NCBI RefSeq assembly: GCF_900184245.1 | Contig: NZ_FXXB01000005.1 | Span: forward strand, 186,001-250,000 | Direction of reading: 5' to 3' | Source of the DNA: Brachybacterium massiliense | GTDB taxonomy: Bacteria > Actinomycetota > Actinomycetes > Actinomycetales > Dermabacteraceae | Length of the DNA: 64,000 nucleotides | Part shown: one piece after another, positions 8,980-16,817 of the stretch | How positions within the stretch are numbered: position 1 is the stretch's first letter | Layout: each line of letters starts with the position of its first letter | Translations under genes and position numbers: made by a program | The notes under the pieces: generated by a model | What the model saw: only the letters and a program-made list of their open reading frames with translations | Told to the model about the DNA's origin: nothing | Databases searched by the model: none

Positions 8980-9381
8980 TCAGATCCAGCCCTGGCGGCG
9001 CGCGATCGCGACGGCCTCGTGCCGGTTCGCGGCCTGCAGCTTCGCCTGTGCGCTCGAGAGGTAGTTGCGCACCGTGCCCTCGGCGAGATGGGCACGGCGC
9101 GCGATCTGCTCGATCGGGGCGCCGTCGGCGGCGAACTCGAGCACGTCCGCTTCCCTCGGCGTGAGCGGGGAGTCCCCTGAGGAGATGGTCTCCGCCGCGA
9201 GCTCGGGATCGATCACGCGACGCCCGGCCGCCACCGCCCGCACCGCGCGGGCCAGCTGATCGGCGGAGGTGGTCTTGGGCAGGAAGCCCAGCACGCCCTG
9301 AGCGAGGGCCCGCTTGAGGTAGCCGGGGCGGGCATGCGAGGTGAGGATCAGGCAGCGGGTGGCGGGGGAGAGGTGCAGTCC
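8980..9381 (-). pseudogene. NarL/DesR-type response regulator lacking its N-terminus
   Basis: The frame encodes the last part of a receiver domain (LILTSHARPGYLKRALAQG, then GFLPKTTSADQLARAV) and an intact LuxR-type helix-turn-helix (LTPREADVLEFAADGAPIEQ, then AEGTVRNYLSSAQAKL and a C-terminal RRQGWI). Its layout matches the DesR/LiaR group. Upstream, the homologous frame meets a TGA at 9382-9384, before any phosphorylatable Asp or acidic pocket, so roughly the first 70-80 residues are missing. An ATG at 9294 could produce only a 104-residue DNA-binding fragment. No sensor kinase is nearby. I infer a deletion that removed the kinase and the regulator's head. Confidence 0.8.
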
Positions 9382-9458
9382 TCACGCCCCACCCGTGACG
9401 AATGTCAGCATGGGAGCGCGAGAGCGCGCCGATGCGCTGCGACGTGACCCCGTGCACA

Positions 9459-9478
9459 CACGGACCTGCAGGTCTGTG
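9459..9478. promoter_or_regulatory. Putative operator upstream of metNIQ
   Basis: CACGGACCTGCAGGTCTGTG is a 20-bp palindrome with one mismatched pair, 64 bp before metN. Its core GAC-N6-GTC resembles the TAGAC-N6-GTCTA site reported for the methionine repressor McbR of Corynebacterium. The regulator itself is not in the window. Confidence 0.5.
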
Positions 9479-9542
9479 AGGTTTGTTTCGCACTGTGACG
9501 CGATGCTTCGGGGGAGGCGGGCGCGGGTGCTTCACTGCCCTG

Positions 9543-10559
9543 GTGATCACTCTCGACAGCCTCACGAAGGTCTTCCCCGCGCCCGGCGGCGGAGACCCCG
9601 TCGTCGCGCTCGGCGGGATCGACCTCCACCTCGAGCCCGGCCGCGTGCACGGCATCGTGGGCCGCTCCGGCGCTGGCAAGTCGACCCTCATCCGCTGCCT
9701 GACGGGGCTCGAGAAGCCCACCTCGGGGCGCGTCGAGGTGGACGGCACCGACATCGCCGCCCTCGAGGGGAAGGCGCTGCGTGCCGCTCGGCGCAACATC
9801 GGGATGGTCTTCCAGCACGCGAACCTGCTGGACTCCCGCACCGCCGCCCAGAACATCGCCCACCCGCTAGAGATCGCCGGGGTGCCCCGCGCGCAGCGGG
9901 AGAAGCGCGTGGCGGAGCTGGTCGAGCTGGTGGGCCTCAGCGGCCGCGAGCACAACTATCCCGCGCAGCTCTCGGGCGGGCAGATCCAGCGTGTGGGCAT
10001 CGCCCGCGGCCTCGCCGCCGAGCCGAAGGTGCTGCTGTGCGACGAGCCCACCAGCGCGCTCGACGGCGGCACCACCCGCCAGATCCTCGGCCTGCTGCGT
10101 GACCTGCGCGAGCGGCTCGGCATCACCATCGTGATCATCACCCACGAGATGGGCGTGGTGCGCGAGGTCTGCGACACCGTGACCCTGCTGCAGGACGGGA
10201 CGATCACCCAGAGCGGTGACCTGCTCGACGTCGCTGCGGACCCCCACGGCCCGCTGAGCGCCGAGCTGATCCCGCTGCCGCCCGCCCCCACCGGCATCGA
10301 GGCGCTGGTGGTCAACTGCGACTACGGCGACTCCGAGCGGTTCCGCACCACCGATGACCTGATCCACCTGGCCGAGACCTACGAGGCCGAGGCGACCCTG
10401 GTCGCGGGCACCATCGAGACCATCAGCGGTCGTCAGGTGGGACGCGTCCAGCTCGCTCTGCGCAATCGGTCCGGGCAGCCGATCTCCCGGGAGGGCCTGG
10501 ACGCCTTCCTCACCGAGCTCGAGGCGGCCGGCGTGGTCGCAACGGAGGTGACGGCCTGA
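9543..10559 (+). CDS. metN: Methionine ABC importer ATPase
   Basis: The protein has 338 residues from the GTG at 9543. The ABC domain (about 1-240) has Walker A GRSGAGKST, Q-loop MVFQHANLLDSRTAAQN, signature LSGGQIQRVGIARG, Walker B VLLCDEPTSALD and switch ITHEMGVV. The QHANLL motif and the C-terminal NIL domain (about 262-335) identify MetN; the NIL domain senses internal methionine and inhibits transport. The start is uncertain: GTG gives the usual VITLDSLTKVF beginning but has no good ribosome binding site, and a TTG lies 60 nt upstream. It overlaps metI by 1 nt (TGATG). A palindrome that may be a methionine-regulator site precedes it. Confidence 0.93.
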   Translation: MITLDSLTKVFPAPGGGDPVVALGGIDLHLEPGRVHGIVGRSGAGKSTLIRCLTGLEKPTSGRVEVDGTDIAALEGKALRAARRNIGMVFQHANLLDSRTAAQNIAHPLEIAGVPRAQREKRVAELVELVGLSGREHNYPAQLSGGQIQRVGIARGLAAEPKVLLCDEPTSALDGGTTRQILGLLRDLRERLGITIVIITHEMGVVREVCDTVTLLQDGTITQSGDLLDVAADPHGPLSAELIPLPPAPTGIEALVVNCDYGDSERFRTTDDLIHLAETYEAEATLVAGTIETISGRQVGRVQLALRNRSGQPISREGLDAFLTELEAAGVVATEVTA

Positions 10560-11251
10560 TGGAGTGGCTCGACAACCCCGTGTTCACGACCTGGGACTCC
10601 AACACGTCCCTGTGGTCCAACACCCTGATCACCCTGTACATGACCGCGGGGACCATGCTGTTCTCCACCCTCATCGGGGTCCCGCTAGGCCTGCTGCTGT
10701 TCGAGACCTCCGGGGCTTCGGGCCGTCTCGCCCGCTGGACGAACCGCGTGGTGGGCTTCGTGGTGAACGTGGGCAGGTCCTTCCCGTTCATCATCCTGAT
10801 CATCGCGCTGATCCCTGTGACCCGCTTCGTGGTGGGTCGCGTGACCGGGCCGAACGCTGCGATGTTCGCCCTGGTCATCTCCGCGATCCCGTTCCTGGCC
10901 CGGCTGATCGAGATCAACCTGCGCGAGATCTCCGCCGGCAAGGTCGAGGCGGTGCAGATGATGGGCGCCTCGCGCGGCCAGATCATCCGCCAGGTGCTGC
11001 TGCCCGAGGCGCTGCCCGGCATCATCGGCTCGCTCACCACCACCGCGATCGCGGTGATCGGCTACACCGCGATGGCCGGGACCGTGGGCGGCAAGGGGCT
11101 CGGCGACCTCGCCATCCGCAACGGCTACCAGAGCTACGACAACGTCGTGATGATCGCGACGGTGGTGGTGCTGGTGGTCATCGTGATCGCCGTCCAGGCG
11201 TTCGGCTCTGCCCTGTCCCGCGCCGTCGACCACCGGGCCTCCGCCCGCTGA
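10559..11251 (+). CDS. metI: Methionine ABC importer permease
   Basis: The protein has 230 residues and about five membrane helices, the usual size for MetI. Family features are the N-terminal LITLYMTAGTMLFSTLIGVP, the conserved NVGRSFPFIILI, and the coupling loop KVEAVQMMGASRGQIIRQVL followed by LLPEALPG, which binds MetN. The ATG overlaps the metN stop codon. It forms the channel of the methionine importer in the cytoplasmic membrane. Confidence 0.93.
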   Translation: MEWLDNPVFTTWDSNTSLWSNTLITLYMTAGTMLFSTLIGVPLGLLLFETSGASGRLARWTNRVVGFVVNVGRSFPFIILIIALIPVTRFVVGRVTGPNAAMFALVISAIPFLARLIEINLREISAGKVEAVQMMGASRGQIIRQVLLPEALPGIIGSLTTTAIAVIGYTAMAGTVGGKGLGDLAIRNGYQSYDNVVMIATVVVLVVIVIAVQAFGSALSRAVDHRASAR

Positions 11252-11284
11252 CCTGCACCATCACTACTCTCCAAGGAGAACCCC

Positions 11285-12130
11285 ATGGCAATGATCTCTC
11301 GCCGCACCACCCTGCTCGCCTCGGGCACCGGCCTCGCCGCGCTCGCCCTCGCCGCCTGCGGTGCCGGCGGCACCGAGGGGCCGACGGAGGAGGGTGGCGT
11401 GACCACCATCCGGATCGGCGCCTCCCCGGCCCCGCACGCGGGGATCCTCCAGTTCGTGCAGGACAACCTCGCCGCCGACGCCGGCCTCGAGCTCGACATC
11501 ACCGAGTACACGGACTACCAGATCCCCAACCAGGCCCTCAGCGACGGCGACCTGGACGCGAACTTCTACCAGACCCCCGCCTTCCTCGAGGGGCAGATGG
11601 AGGAGAAGGGCTTCGACTTCTTCGGCTTCGAGGGCGTGCACGTGGAGCCGCTGGGCATCTACTCCGAGAGCATCGCCAGCCTGGACGAGCTGCAGGACGG
11701 GGACGAGGTGGCGATCGCGAACGACCCCACCAACCGCGGCCGCGGCCTGGACCTGCTCGCCGCGAACGGCGTGATCACCCTCGCCGAGGGCATCGCCCCC
11801 ACCTCGGCCACCACCGGCGACATCGCCGAGAACCCGAAGAACCTGCAGTTCGTCGAGCTCGAGGCCGCGCAGATCCCGCGGTCGCTGGCCGACTTCGCCG
11901 CCGGCGTCATCAACGGCAACTACGCCCTCGAGGCGGGCCTGAACCCCGCCGAGGAGTCGATCGTGCTCGAGGAGGGTGAGGGCAACCCGAACGCGAACAT
12001 GATGGTGGTGCGTGCGGCGGACCAGGAGAACGAGGCGCTGGTGGCGCTCGACGGTCTGCTCCACAGCGATGAGGTGCGCGCCTACATCGAGGAGACCTAC
12101 ACCAACGGCGCGGTCATCCCCGCCTTCTGA
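11285..12130 (+). CDS. metQ: Methionine-binding lipoprotein
   Basis: The protein has 281 residues with a lipoprotein signal: ISRRTTLLASGTGLAAL followed by LAAC (Cys about 24). The mature part is a NlpA/MetQ-type binding protein: IRIGASPAPHAGIL, then YTDYQIPNQALSDGDLDANF and a conserved Y-Q-T-P-A-F-L. It captures methionine for MetNI. The start has AAGGAG upstream (CAAGGAGAACCCCATG). It is the last gene of the operon and is followed by a 52-bp palindrome, which may end the transcript. Confidence 0.93.
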   Translation: MAMISRRTTLLASGTGLAALALAACGAGGTEGPTEEGGVTTIRIGASPAPHAGILQFVQDNLAADAGLELDITEYTDYQIPNQALSDGDLDANFYQTPAFLEGQMEEKGFDFFGFEGVHVEPLGIYSESIASLDELQDGDEVAIANDPTNRGRGLDLLAANGVITLAEGIAPTSATTGDIAENPKNLQFVELEAAQIPRSLADFAAGVINGNYALEAGLNPAEESIVLEEGEGNPNANMMVVRAADQENEALVALDGLLHSDEVRAYIEETYTNGAVIPAF

Positions 12131-12190
12131 GCCGCCCGCCCTGCCGGTCGCGTGGGCCGGGTCCGGGGTCGGTCGCCGGTGTCGTGGCCG

Positions 12191-12242
12191 GGCCTATGGT
12201 GAGGTGAACTGGCAATATTGCCAGTACACCTCACCATCGGCC
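12191..12242. repeat. 52-bp near-perfect palindrome
   Basis: The centre is the perfect 18-mer ACTGGCAATATTGCCAGT (12208-12225). It is flanked, after one A/A mismatch, by ATGGTGAGGTG and its exact complement CACCTCACCAT. After one more mismatch the sequence is closed by GGCC on both sides. Only two base pairs out of 26 fail. The outer arms (ATGGTnnGGTGnnCTGGC) resemble those of the repeats at 51.0 and 51.5 kb. It follows metQ and could terminate transcription, but it has no T-run on either strand. Confidence 0.85.
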
Positions 12243-12259
12243 ATCACGGGACAAGTCGG

Positions 12260-12307
12260 CCCGGTCCAGCCCGGCCCGCGCCGCCCGGTCCAGCCCGGCC
12301 CGCGCCG
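12260..12307. repeat. Two adjacent 24-bp GC-rich repeats
   Basis: Two identical, directly adjacent 24-bp units begin CCCGGTCCAGCCCGGCCCGC (12260-12283 and 12284-12307), and a degenerate third follows. A related 25-bp unit beginning CCCGGTCCCGCCCGG is tandemly repeated beside another palindrome at 50.9 kb. Confidence 0.85.
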
Positions 12308-12342
12308 CCCGCTCCGATCCCGCCCGGCCGGATCCGGCCCGC

Positions 12343-14454
12343 TCAGAGCAGCTCGGTCGCCCCCAGCTGGTCCAGCAGCCAGGCCAGCTCGTCGGCCCGC
12401 TGCTCCCACTTGCGGTAGCGGCCCGAGCGACCGCCGTGCCCGGCGACCATCTCGCAGCGGAACACGATCGGGCGCTCGGCCTGGTCCGAGGTGACGGTCT
12501 CGCGCAGGCGCGCCACCCACTTCGCGGGCTCGACGAAGAACACGCGCGTGTCGTTCAGCGAGGTCGAGGCGAAGATCGCGGGGTACTCGACGGCGCGGAT
12601 GTTCTCGTAGGGGGTGTACTCGCGCATGTATTCGTACACCGCCGGATCGTGCAGCGGGTTCCCCCACTCCTCCCATTCGCCCACCGTGAGCGGCAGGGAC
12701 GGGTCCAGGATCGTGGTCAGGGCGTCCACGAAGGGCACCCCGGCGATCACCGCGCGGAAGCGCTCGGGGGCGAGGTTCGCGATGCCGCCCATCAGCAGCC
12801 CTCCCGCGCTGCGGCCCTCGGCGCCCAGGCGCCCCTCGGCCACCAGGCCCGTGCTCATCAGGTGCTCGGCCGCGGCCACGAAGTCGCTGAAGGAGTTCTT
12901 CTTCTCCAGCAGCCTGCCGTGCTCGTACCAGTCACGGCCCATCTCGCCGCCGCCGCGCACGTGCGCGATCGCGATCACCACTCCGCGGTGCAGCAGGGAC
13001 AGGCGGGTGGGCACGAAGGAGGGATCCACCGACACCTCGTAGGAGCCGTAGCCGTAGAGGTAGCCGGGGGCGGTGCCGTCGGCGGGCACGTCGCGGTGGG
13101 CGACGATGCTCAGTGGGATCGCGGTCCCGTCGGCCGCCTGCGCCCATTCGCGGCGCTCGACGTACAGCGAGGGGTCGTAGTTCGGCACGGGGGTGACGCG
13201 CAGGACGGTGGTGGTGCCGCTCGAGATCTCGCGCTCGGCGATCGTGGGCGGGGTGAGCATGCTGGTCAGCTCGTAGCGCACCGAGGTCTGGTCCCAGTTG
13301 GGGTTCGCATCCAGCTCGACGGTGTCCAGCTCGCCGCCGTGGCTGATGTCCGCGGCCTGCTCGAGCAGCAGCGACCCGTCGGCCGCCCGTGGGATCACCC
13401 GCACGCTCGCGAGCCCGCCGCTGCGCAGCTCGAGCGCGACGAAGCCGGCGAAGGCCTCGACGGCGAGCAGGCGCTCGCCCTCGCCGGCGACCAGCAGTTC
13501 CTCCCACGCCTCGGGCGCGGTGAGCGGGGCCTGGGCGAGCGCGAAGCCCCGGTGGCCGTCGTTGTGCACGATCAGCAGGCGGTCGCCCGCGTGCTCGACG
13601 CCGTAGTCCACGCCGTCGCGTCGGCCGCCGGCGGGCACAGGCGCGGAGGTGGGGTCTGCGAGGTCCAGCAGCCAGGCCTCGGAGGTCGAGGTGGAGCCGG
13701 CCTGGATCACCAGGGTCGAGCCGTCGCGGGAGCGGTCGAAGCCGATCATGAAGCGCTCATCGGGCTCCTCGATCACCATTTCGTCTTCGCTCATGGCGGT
13801 GCCCAGGCGGTGGCGCCAGATCTGGTGCTGGCGCCATGCCTCGTCCACGCGGGCGTAGAACAGCCACTGCTGATCGCTCGAGAAGGCCAGGCCGTAGCCG
13901 GCGCCGGTGACGGCCTGATCGAGGATCTCTCCGCTGGCGATGTCCTTGACCACGAGGGTGAAGCGCTCATCGCCCGTAGTGTCCACGGCGTAGGCGAGCA
14001 GGGTGTGATCGGGGGAGGGGGCGAGGCCGCCCAGCGAGTAGAACTCGGCGTCGGCCGCCTCGGCCTGCGCATCCAGCAGCATCTGCTCGCCCTCGAGCAT
14101 CACGCCGGGCTCGACCTGCGGCATCGCGCCGGCATCCGCGACGCGCGTGAAGGCCGGGTAGTCGTTCCCGGCGGTGGTGCGGGTGATGTACCACCACGCG
14201 TCGCGCCGCACCGGCACGCCGAGGTCGGTCTCCTGGGTGTGGCCCACGAACTCCTCGACCAGCGTGCCGCGCAGCTGCTCGAGGTGGGCGGTGCGGGCGT
14301 CGGCGTAGGCGTTCTCGGCCTCGAGGTGCGCGATCACCTCGGGGTCGGTCTTGTCGCGCATCCACTCGTACGGGTCGACGACGGTGTCGCCGTGGAAGGT
14401 CCGCTCGGTGGGGCGGTGCGCGGGGACGGGGGCTTCAGGACGGTGCTCGGTCAT
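12343..14454 (-). CDS. ptrB: Prolyl oligopeptidase family protease (S9A, oligopeptidase B-like)
   Basis: The protein has 703 residues, the usual length for oligopeptidase B, with an N-terminal beta-propeller (about 70-400) and a C-terminal alpha/beta hydrolase. The catalytic triad is visible: Ser549 in GRSAGGLLMGG, Asp635 in STSLNDTRV and His673 in AGHGGRSGR. There is no signal peptide, so it probably trims peptides in the cytoplasm. The ATG at 14454 overlaps the stop codon of the upstream degenerate paralogue (ATGA), and the N-terminus HRPTERTFHGDTVVDPYEWM is typical. Cleavage after basic residues is the family norm but cannot be proved from the sequence alone. Confidence 0.92.
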   Translation of the reverse strand: MTEHRPEAPVPAHRPTERTFHGDTVVDPYEWMRDKTDPEVIAHLEAENAYADARTAHLEQLRGTLVEEFVGHTQETDLGVPVRRDAWWYITRTTAGNDYPAFTRVADAGAMPQVEPGVMLEGEQMLLDAQAEAADAEFYSLGGLAPSPDHTLLAYAVDTTGDERFTLVVKDIASGEILDQAVTGAGYGLAFSSDQQWLFYARVDEAWRQHQIWRHRLGTAMSEDEMVIEEPDERFMIGFDRSRDGSTLVIQAGSTSTSEAWLLDLADPTSAPVPAGGRRDGVDYGVEHAGDRLLIVHNDGHRGFALAQAPLTAPEAWEELLVAGEGERLLAVEAFAGFVALELRSGGLASVRVIPRAADGSLLLEQAADISHGGELDTVELDANPNWDQTSVRYELTSMLTPPTIAEREISSGTTTVLRVTPVPNYDPSLYVERREWAQAADGTAIPLSIVAHRDVPADGTAPGYLYGYGSYEVSVDPSFVPTRLSLLHRGVVIAIAHVRGGGEMGRDWYEHGRLLEKKNSFSDFVAAAEHLMSTGLVAEGRLGAEGRSAGGLLMGGIANLAPERFRAVIAGVPFVDALTTILDPSLPLTVGEWEEWGNPLHDPAVYEYMREYTPYENIRAVEYPAIFASTSLNDTRVFFVEPAKWVARLRETVTSDQAERPIVFRCEMVAGHGGRSGRYRKWEQRADELAWLLDQLGATELL

Positions 14455-15026
14455 TCCCCGAGGGTAACCGCGCCCAGCTGCTCGAGGATCCAGGCCATGC
14501 TCTCGATCTTCGGCCCGGCGGAGGCTGCCAGTGACGGGACGGAGCGCAGCAGGATCGGCCGCTGGGTGGGATCGGAGGTGACGCGGTCCCGCAGCTGCGC
14601 GACCCAGATCGCGGCGCAGGCCGCCGGGGCGTCGGGTCCTTCCTGCGCGGTCCACGCGTAGATCGCGGGGTACTCGGTCTCGCGGATGTTCTCCGCCGGG
14701 CTGTAGCTGCGCATCGCGTGGTAGTTCGCTTCGTCGCCGACGGGATCACCCCACTCGATCCACTGCTCGAGGGTGAGCATCACGTCCTCGTCCTGGAGCG
14801 TCTCGAGCGGGTCCACCAGCGGTGTCCCCGCCACCAGCGCCCGGAACCGCTCGGGGGCACGGTTGGCCGCGGCCCCGACCAGCAGCGCGCCCGCGCCGAG
14901 GCCCACCGCGCCGAGCCGGTCCTCGGCCGCCCATCCTGTCGAGACCAGGTGGTCCGCGCAGGCCACGAAGTCGTCGAGGGAGTTCGCCTTCGACAGCCCC
15001 CGGCCGGTCTGCGGTGGGCGTGGGAG
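14451..15026 (-). pseudogene. C-terminal remnant of a second S9 peptidase, catalytic residues lost
   Basis: About 191 codons align along their whole length with the last third of the neighbouring ptrB product: SKANSLDDFVACADHLVSTG, RAPERFRALVAGTPLVDPLE, then EYPAIYAW and a closing LEQLGAVTLGE. All three triad positions are changed: the Ser motif reads VGLGAGALLVGA, the Asp loop reads AQEGPDAPA and the His loop reads SLAASAGP. Upstream of about 15026 the homology stops abruptly, and no start codon or propeller is present. The frame has stayed open and its end overlaps the ptrB start. I read it as the tail of a duplicated pseudo-protease whose front was removed by a rearrangement. Confidence 0.8.
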
Positions 15027-15080
15027 AACCTCACCGACGAGGACCTCGAGGATCTCGAGGCGGACGACCCGGGGCTCTGA
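15009..15080 (+). pseudogene. Possible C-terminal scrap of a plus-strand gene
   Basis: Twenty-three codons reading LRWAWENLTDEDLEDLEADD plus three residues and a TGA look like the acidic tail of a genuine protein. They face the point where the minus-strand S9 remnant loses homology. I do not recognise the protein. Chance cannot be excluded for so short a stretch. Confidence 0.3.
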
Positions 15081-15209
15081 ACGCCGCCCGGCGCCGCAGC
15101 CCGCCACGGCTGCCCGGCACGGCAACGGAGGGACCTGTGCCTCCTCGCCGTCTCCGATCCGGCGTATCCTGGGATCACTTCTGCAGGGCCGCACGGGGAG
15201 GTGTGGACC

Positions 15210-16070
15210 ATGGACCTGAACGGTTCCCGCATCGTGGTGGGCTATGACGACACCAGCGCGGCGACGGCCGCCGTGCGCTGGGCCGCCGAGCTCGCCCAGG
15301 ACGCCGGGGCGGGCGTGCACCTCGTCCACGCCTGGACCTGGCCGCTGATCGGACAGGGAGTCTCCGGGATCCCCGTGATCGATCCCGCCGGCCCCCGCAA
15401 CCAGGCCAGCCGCCTGCTCGAGGACGCCGCGGAGCGCGTCACCCACCAGTACCCCGACCTGATGGTCAGCTCCGAGCTGTTGCCCGGCATGCCGCGCGAG
15501 GTCCTCGAGGAGATCTCCGGCCAGACCGAGCTGCTGGTGGTGGGAACGCGCGGCCTCGGCGCGGTGATGGGCGTGCTGCTGGGCTCGGTCAGCCGCGGCA
15601 TCCTCCACGACGCCGGCTGCCCGGTCGCGGTGATCCGCTCCGATCAGCATCGCGCGGGCCCCGTGCTCGTCGCCTACGACGGCTCCGACGCGGCAGGGGA
15701 GGCGGTGGACCGGGCCGCGGATCTCTCCGCCCTCTGGGGGACGCCGCTGCGGGTGGTGCATGTGCGCGTCGGTGCGCACGCCCCCTACGACAGCGGTGCC
15801 GAGGCATGGGGCGCCGGCCGCCGCTCCCGCGACCTGCTCGAGCAGGGAGCGGCCAGGGCCGCCGAGCGCCAGGACGGCCTCGAGGTGCAGGTTCGGATGC
15901 TCGAGGACCGCTCCGTGGCCGAGGGTCTGCTCGCCGCGGCCGCCGGTGCACGCCTGCTGGTGCTCGGCCACCGCGGGCTCAGCCGCAGCCGCCTCGGCTC
16001 CACCGCGCACGCGACCGTGCTGCACGCGACGGGGAACGTGATGGTGGTCCGCCGCCCCGAGGGCACGTGA
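15210..16070 (+). CDS. Tandem universal stress protein
   Basis: The protein has 286 residues made of two UspA domains. Domain 1 (about 1-143) starts RIVVGYDDTSAATAAVRWAA and ends with the ATP-binding pattern VVGTRGLGAVMGVLLGSVS. Domain 2 (about 147-286) starts VLVAYDGSDAAGEAVDRAA and ends LVLGHRGLSRSRLGSTAHAT, so both keep the G-2x-G-9x-G-S/T type motif. Such proteins bind ATP and act in dormancy or stress responses in the cytoplasm. The ATG at 15210 has GGGGAGG 7 nt upstream, which is preferred over a GTG 9 nt earlier. It lies directly upstream of tRNA-Ser. Confidence 0.92.
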   Translation: MDLNGSRIVVGYDDTSAATAAVRWAAELAQDAGAGVHLVHAWTWPLIGQGVSGIPVIDPAGPRNQASRLLEDAAERVTHQYPDLMVSSELLPGMPREVLEEISGQTELLVVGTRGLGAVMGVLLGSVSRGILHDAGCPVAVIRSDQHRAGPVLVAYDGSDAAGEAVDRAADLSALWGTPLRVVHVRVGAHAPYDSGAEAWGAGRRSRDLLEQGAARAAERQDGLEVQVRMLEDRSVAEGLLAAAAGARLLVLGHRGLSRSRLGSTAHATVLHATGNVMVVRRPEGT

Positions 16071-16134
16071 TGTGACTCGCGTCCTGCGGCAGGAAGTTTG
16101 GAGGCTCGGCGGCGCGACCGTTAAGCTGTTCGAC

Positions 16135-16220
16135 GGTAGCGTGTCCGAGCGGCCGAAGGTGCATCACTCGAAATGATGTGTGGTTAATAGCCACCGCGGG
16201 TTCAAATCCCGCCGCTACCG
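16135..16220 (+). tRNA. tRNA-Ser (CGA anticodon)
   Basis: The 86-nt cloverleaf has an acceptor stem GGTAGCG/CGCTACC and an anticodon stem CATCA/TGATG around the loop CTCGAAA (anticodon CGA, reading UCG). It has the long variable arm typical of tRNA-Ser (GTGGTTAATAGCCAC) and a T-arm GCGGGTTCAAATCCCGC. The 3' CCA is not encoded. Confidence 0.97.
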
Positions 16221-16246
16221 CCCATGACCTGGACTTATACCGGGTC

Positions 16247-16283
16247 GAGAAGGCCCCCGTCGGAATCCGACGGGGGCCTTCTC
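16247..16283. terminator. Bidirectional terminator between tRNA-Ser and HPr
   Basis: A perfect 16-bp stem (GAGAAGGCCCCCGTCG and its complement) closes the 5-nt loop GAATC. It separates the plus-strand tRNA from the minus-strand HPr gene. Confidence 0.8.
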
Positions 16284-16324
16284 GTATGCCGGCGGCGAGG
16301 TGCCGGCAGGGCGCGCTCGCGAGG

Positions 16325-16606
16325 TCAGCGCTCGCGGAAGTCCTCGTCGAGATTCCTCTCGAGCAGGGAGGCGAGAGCGTCGAGGGACTGCTCGGCCTGC
16401 TCCCCGTCGGCGCGCAGCGTCACCTCGTCGCCGTGGCCGACGTTCAGCGTCAGCAGCATGAGGATGCTCGAGGCCTTCACCGGGCCGGCATCGGCCGTCT
16501 CGATCGTGACGGCGACGGGCTGCTCGCTCGCGGCCTGGGAGAAGATCGCGGCGGGGCGAGCATGCAGGCCGCTGCTGCTCGCGACCTTCACGGTTCGTGC
16601 TGGCAT
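16325..16606 (-). CDS. ptsH: Phosphocarrier protein HPr
   Basis: The protein has 93 residues. The phospho-accepting His15 is in SSGLHARPAA and the regulatory Ser46 is in VKASSILMLL, both at canonical positions. HPr passes phosphate from enzyme I to sugar-specific EIIA proteins. The ATG at 16606 has AAAGGCG upstream; an in-frame ATG 51 nt earlier would add a non-HPr extension. No enzyme I is in the window, and the only PTS component seen besides this is a truncated EIIA at 49.1 kb. HPr may therefore serve a PTS encoded elsewhere, or a regulatory role. Confidence 0.92.
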   Translation of the reverse strand: MPARTVKVASSSGLHARPAAIFSQAASEQPVAVTIETADAGPVKASSILMLLTLNVGHGDEVTLRADGEQAEQSLDALASLLERNLDEDFRER

Positions 16607-16817
16607 CTGGACGCCTTTCTCGACGTTGGGGGCGACCCACAGCGTAACGCCGCTCACCTGGTGATGCGGACTCGGCCGGTGTTCGTCTCCCGTTCACCTG
16701 CTCGTGAGGTTACCGGAGAGAATCCTTACAGCAGACCAGAACCCCTGGCTGGGGCGCCTGCGAGCTGAGTAGTGTGGACCGGCCGTCAGGGGTGACGGGT
16801 GGAGCGCCGGCGAGGGG

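Noticed and set aside
9385-9542. SAM riboswitch upstream of metN
   Set aside because: The stretch is short and I found no S-box core or T-rich terminator arm. A protein operator fits better.
12218-12418. Short plus-strand ORF through the GC-rich tandem repeats
   Set aside because: Its composition simply reflects the repeat (PARPAPPGPARPAPP). It has no start signal and it overlaps the end of ptrB.
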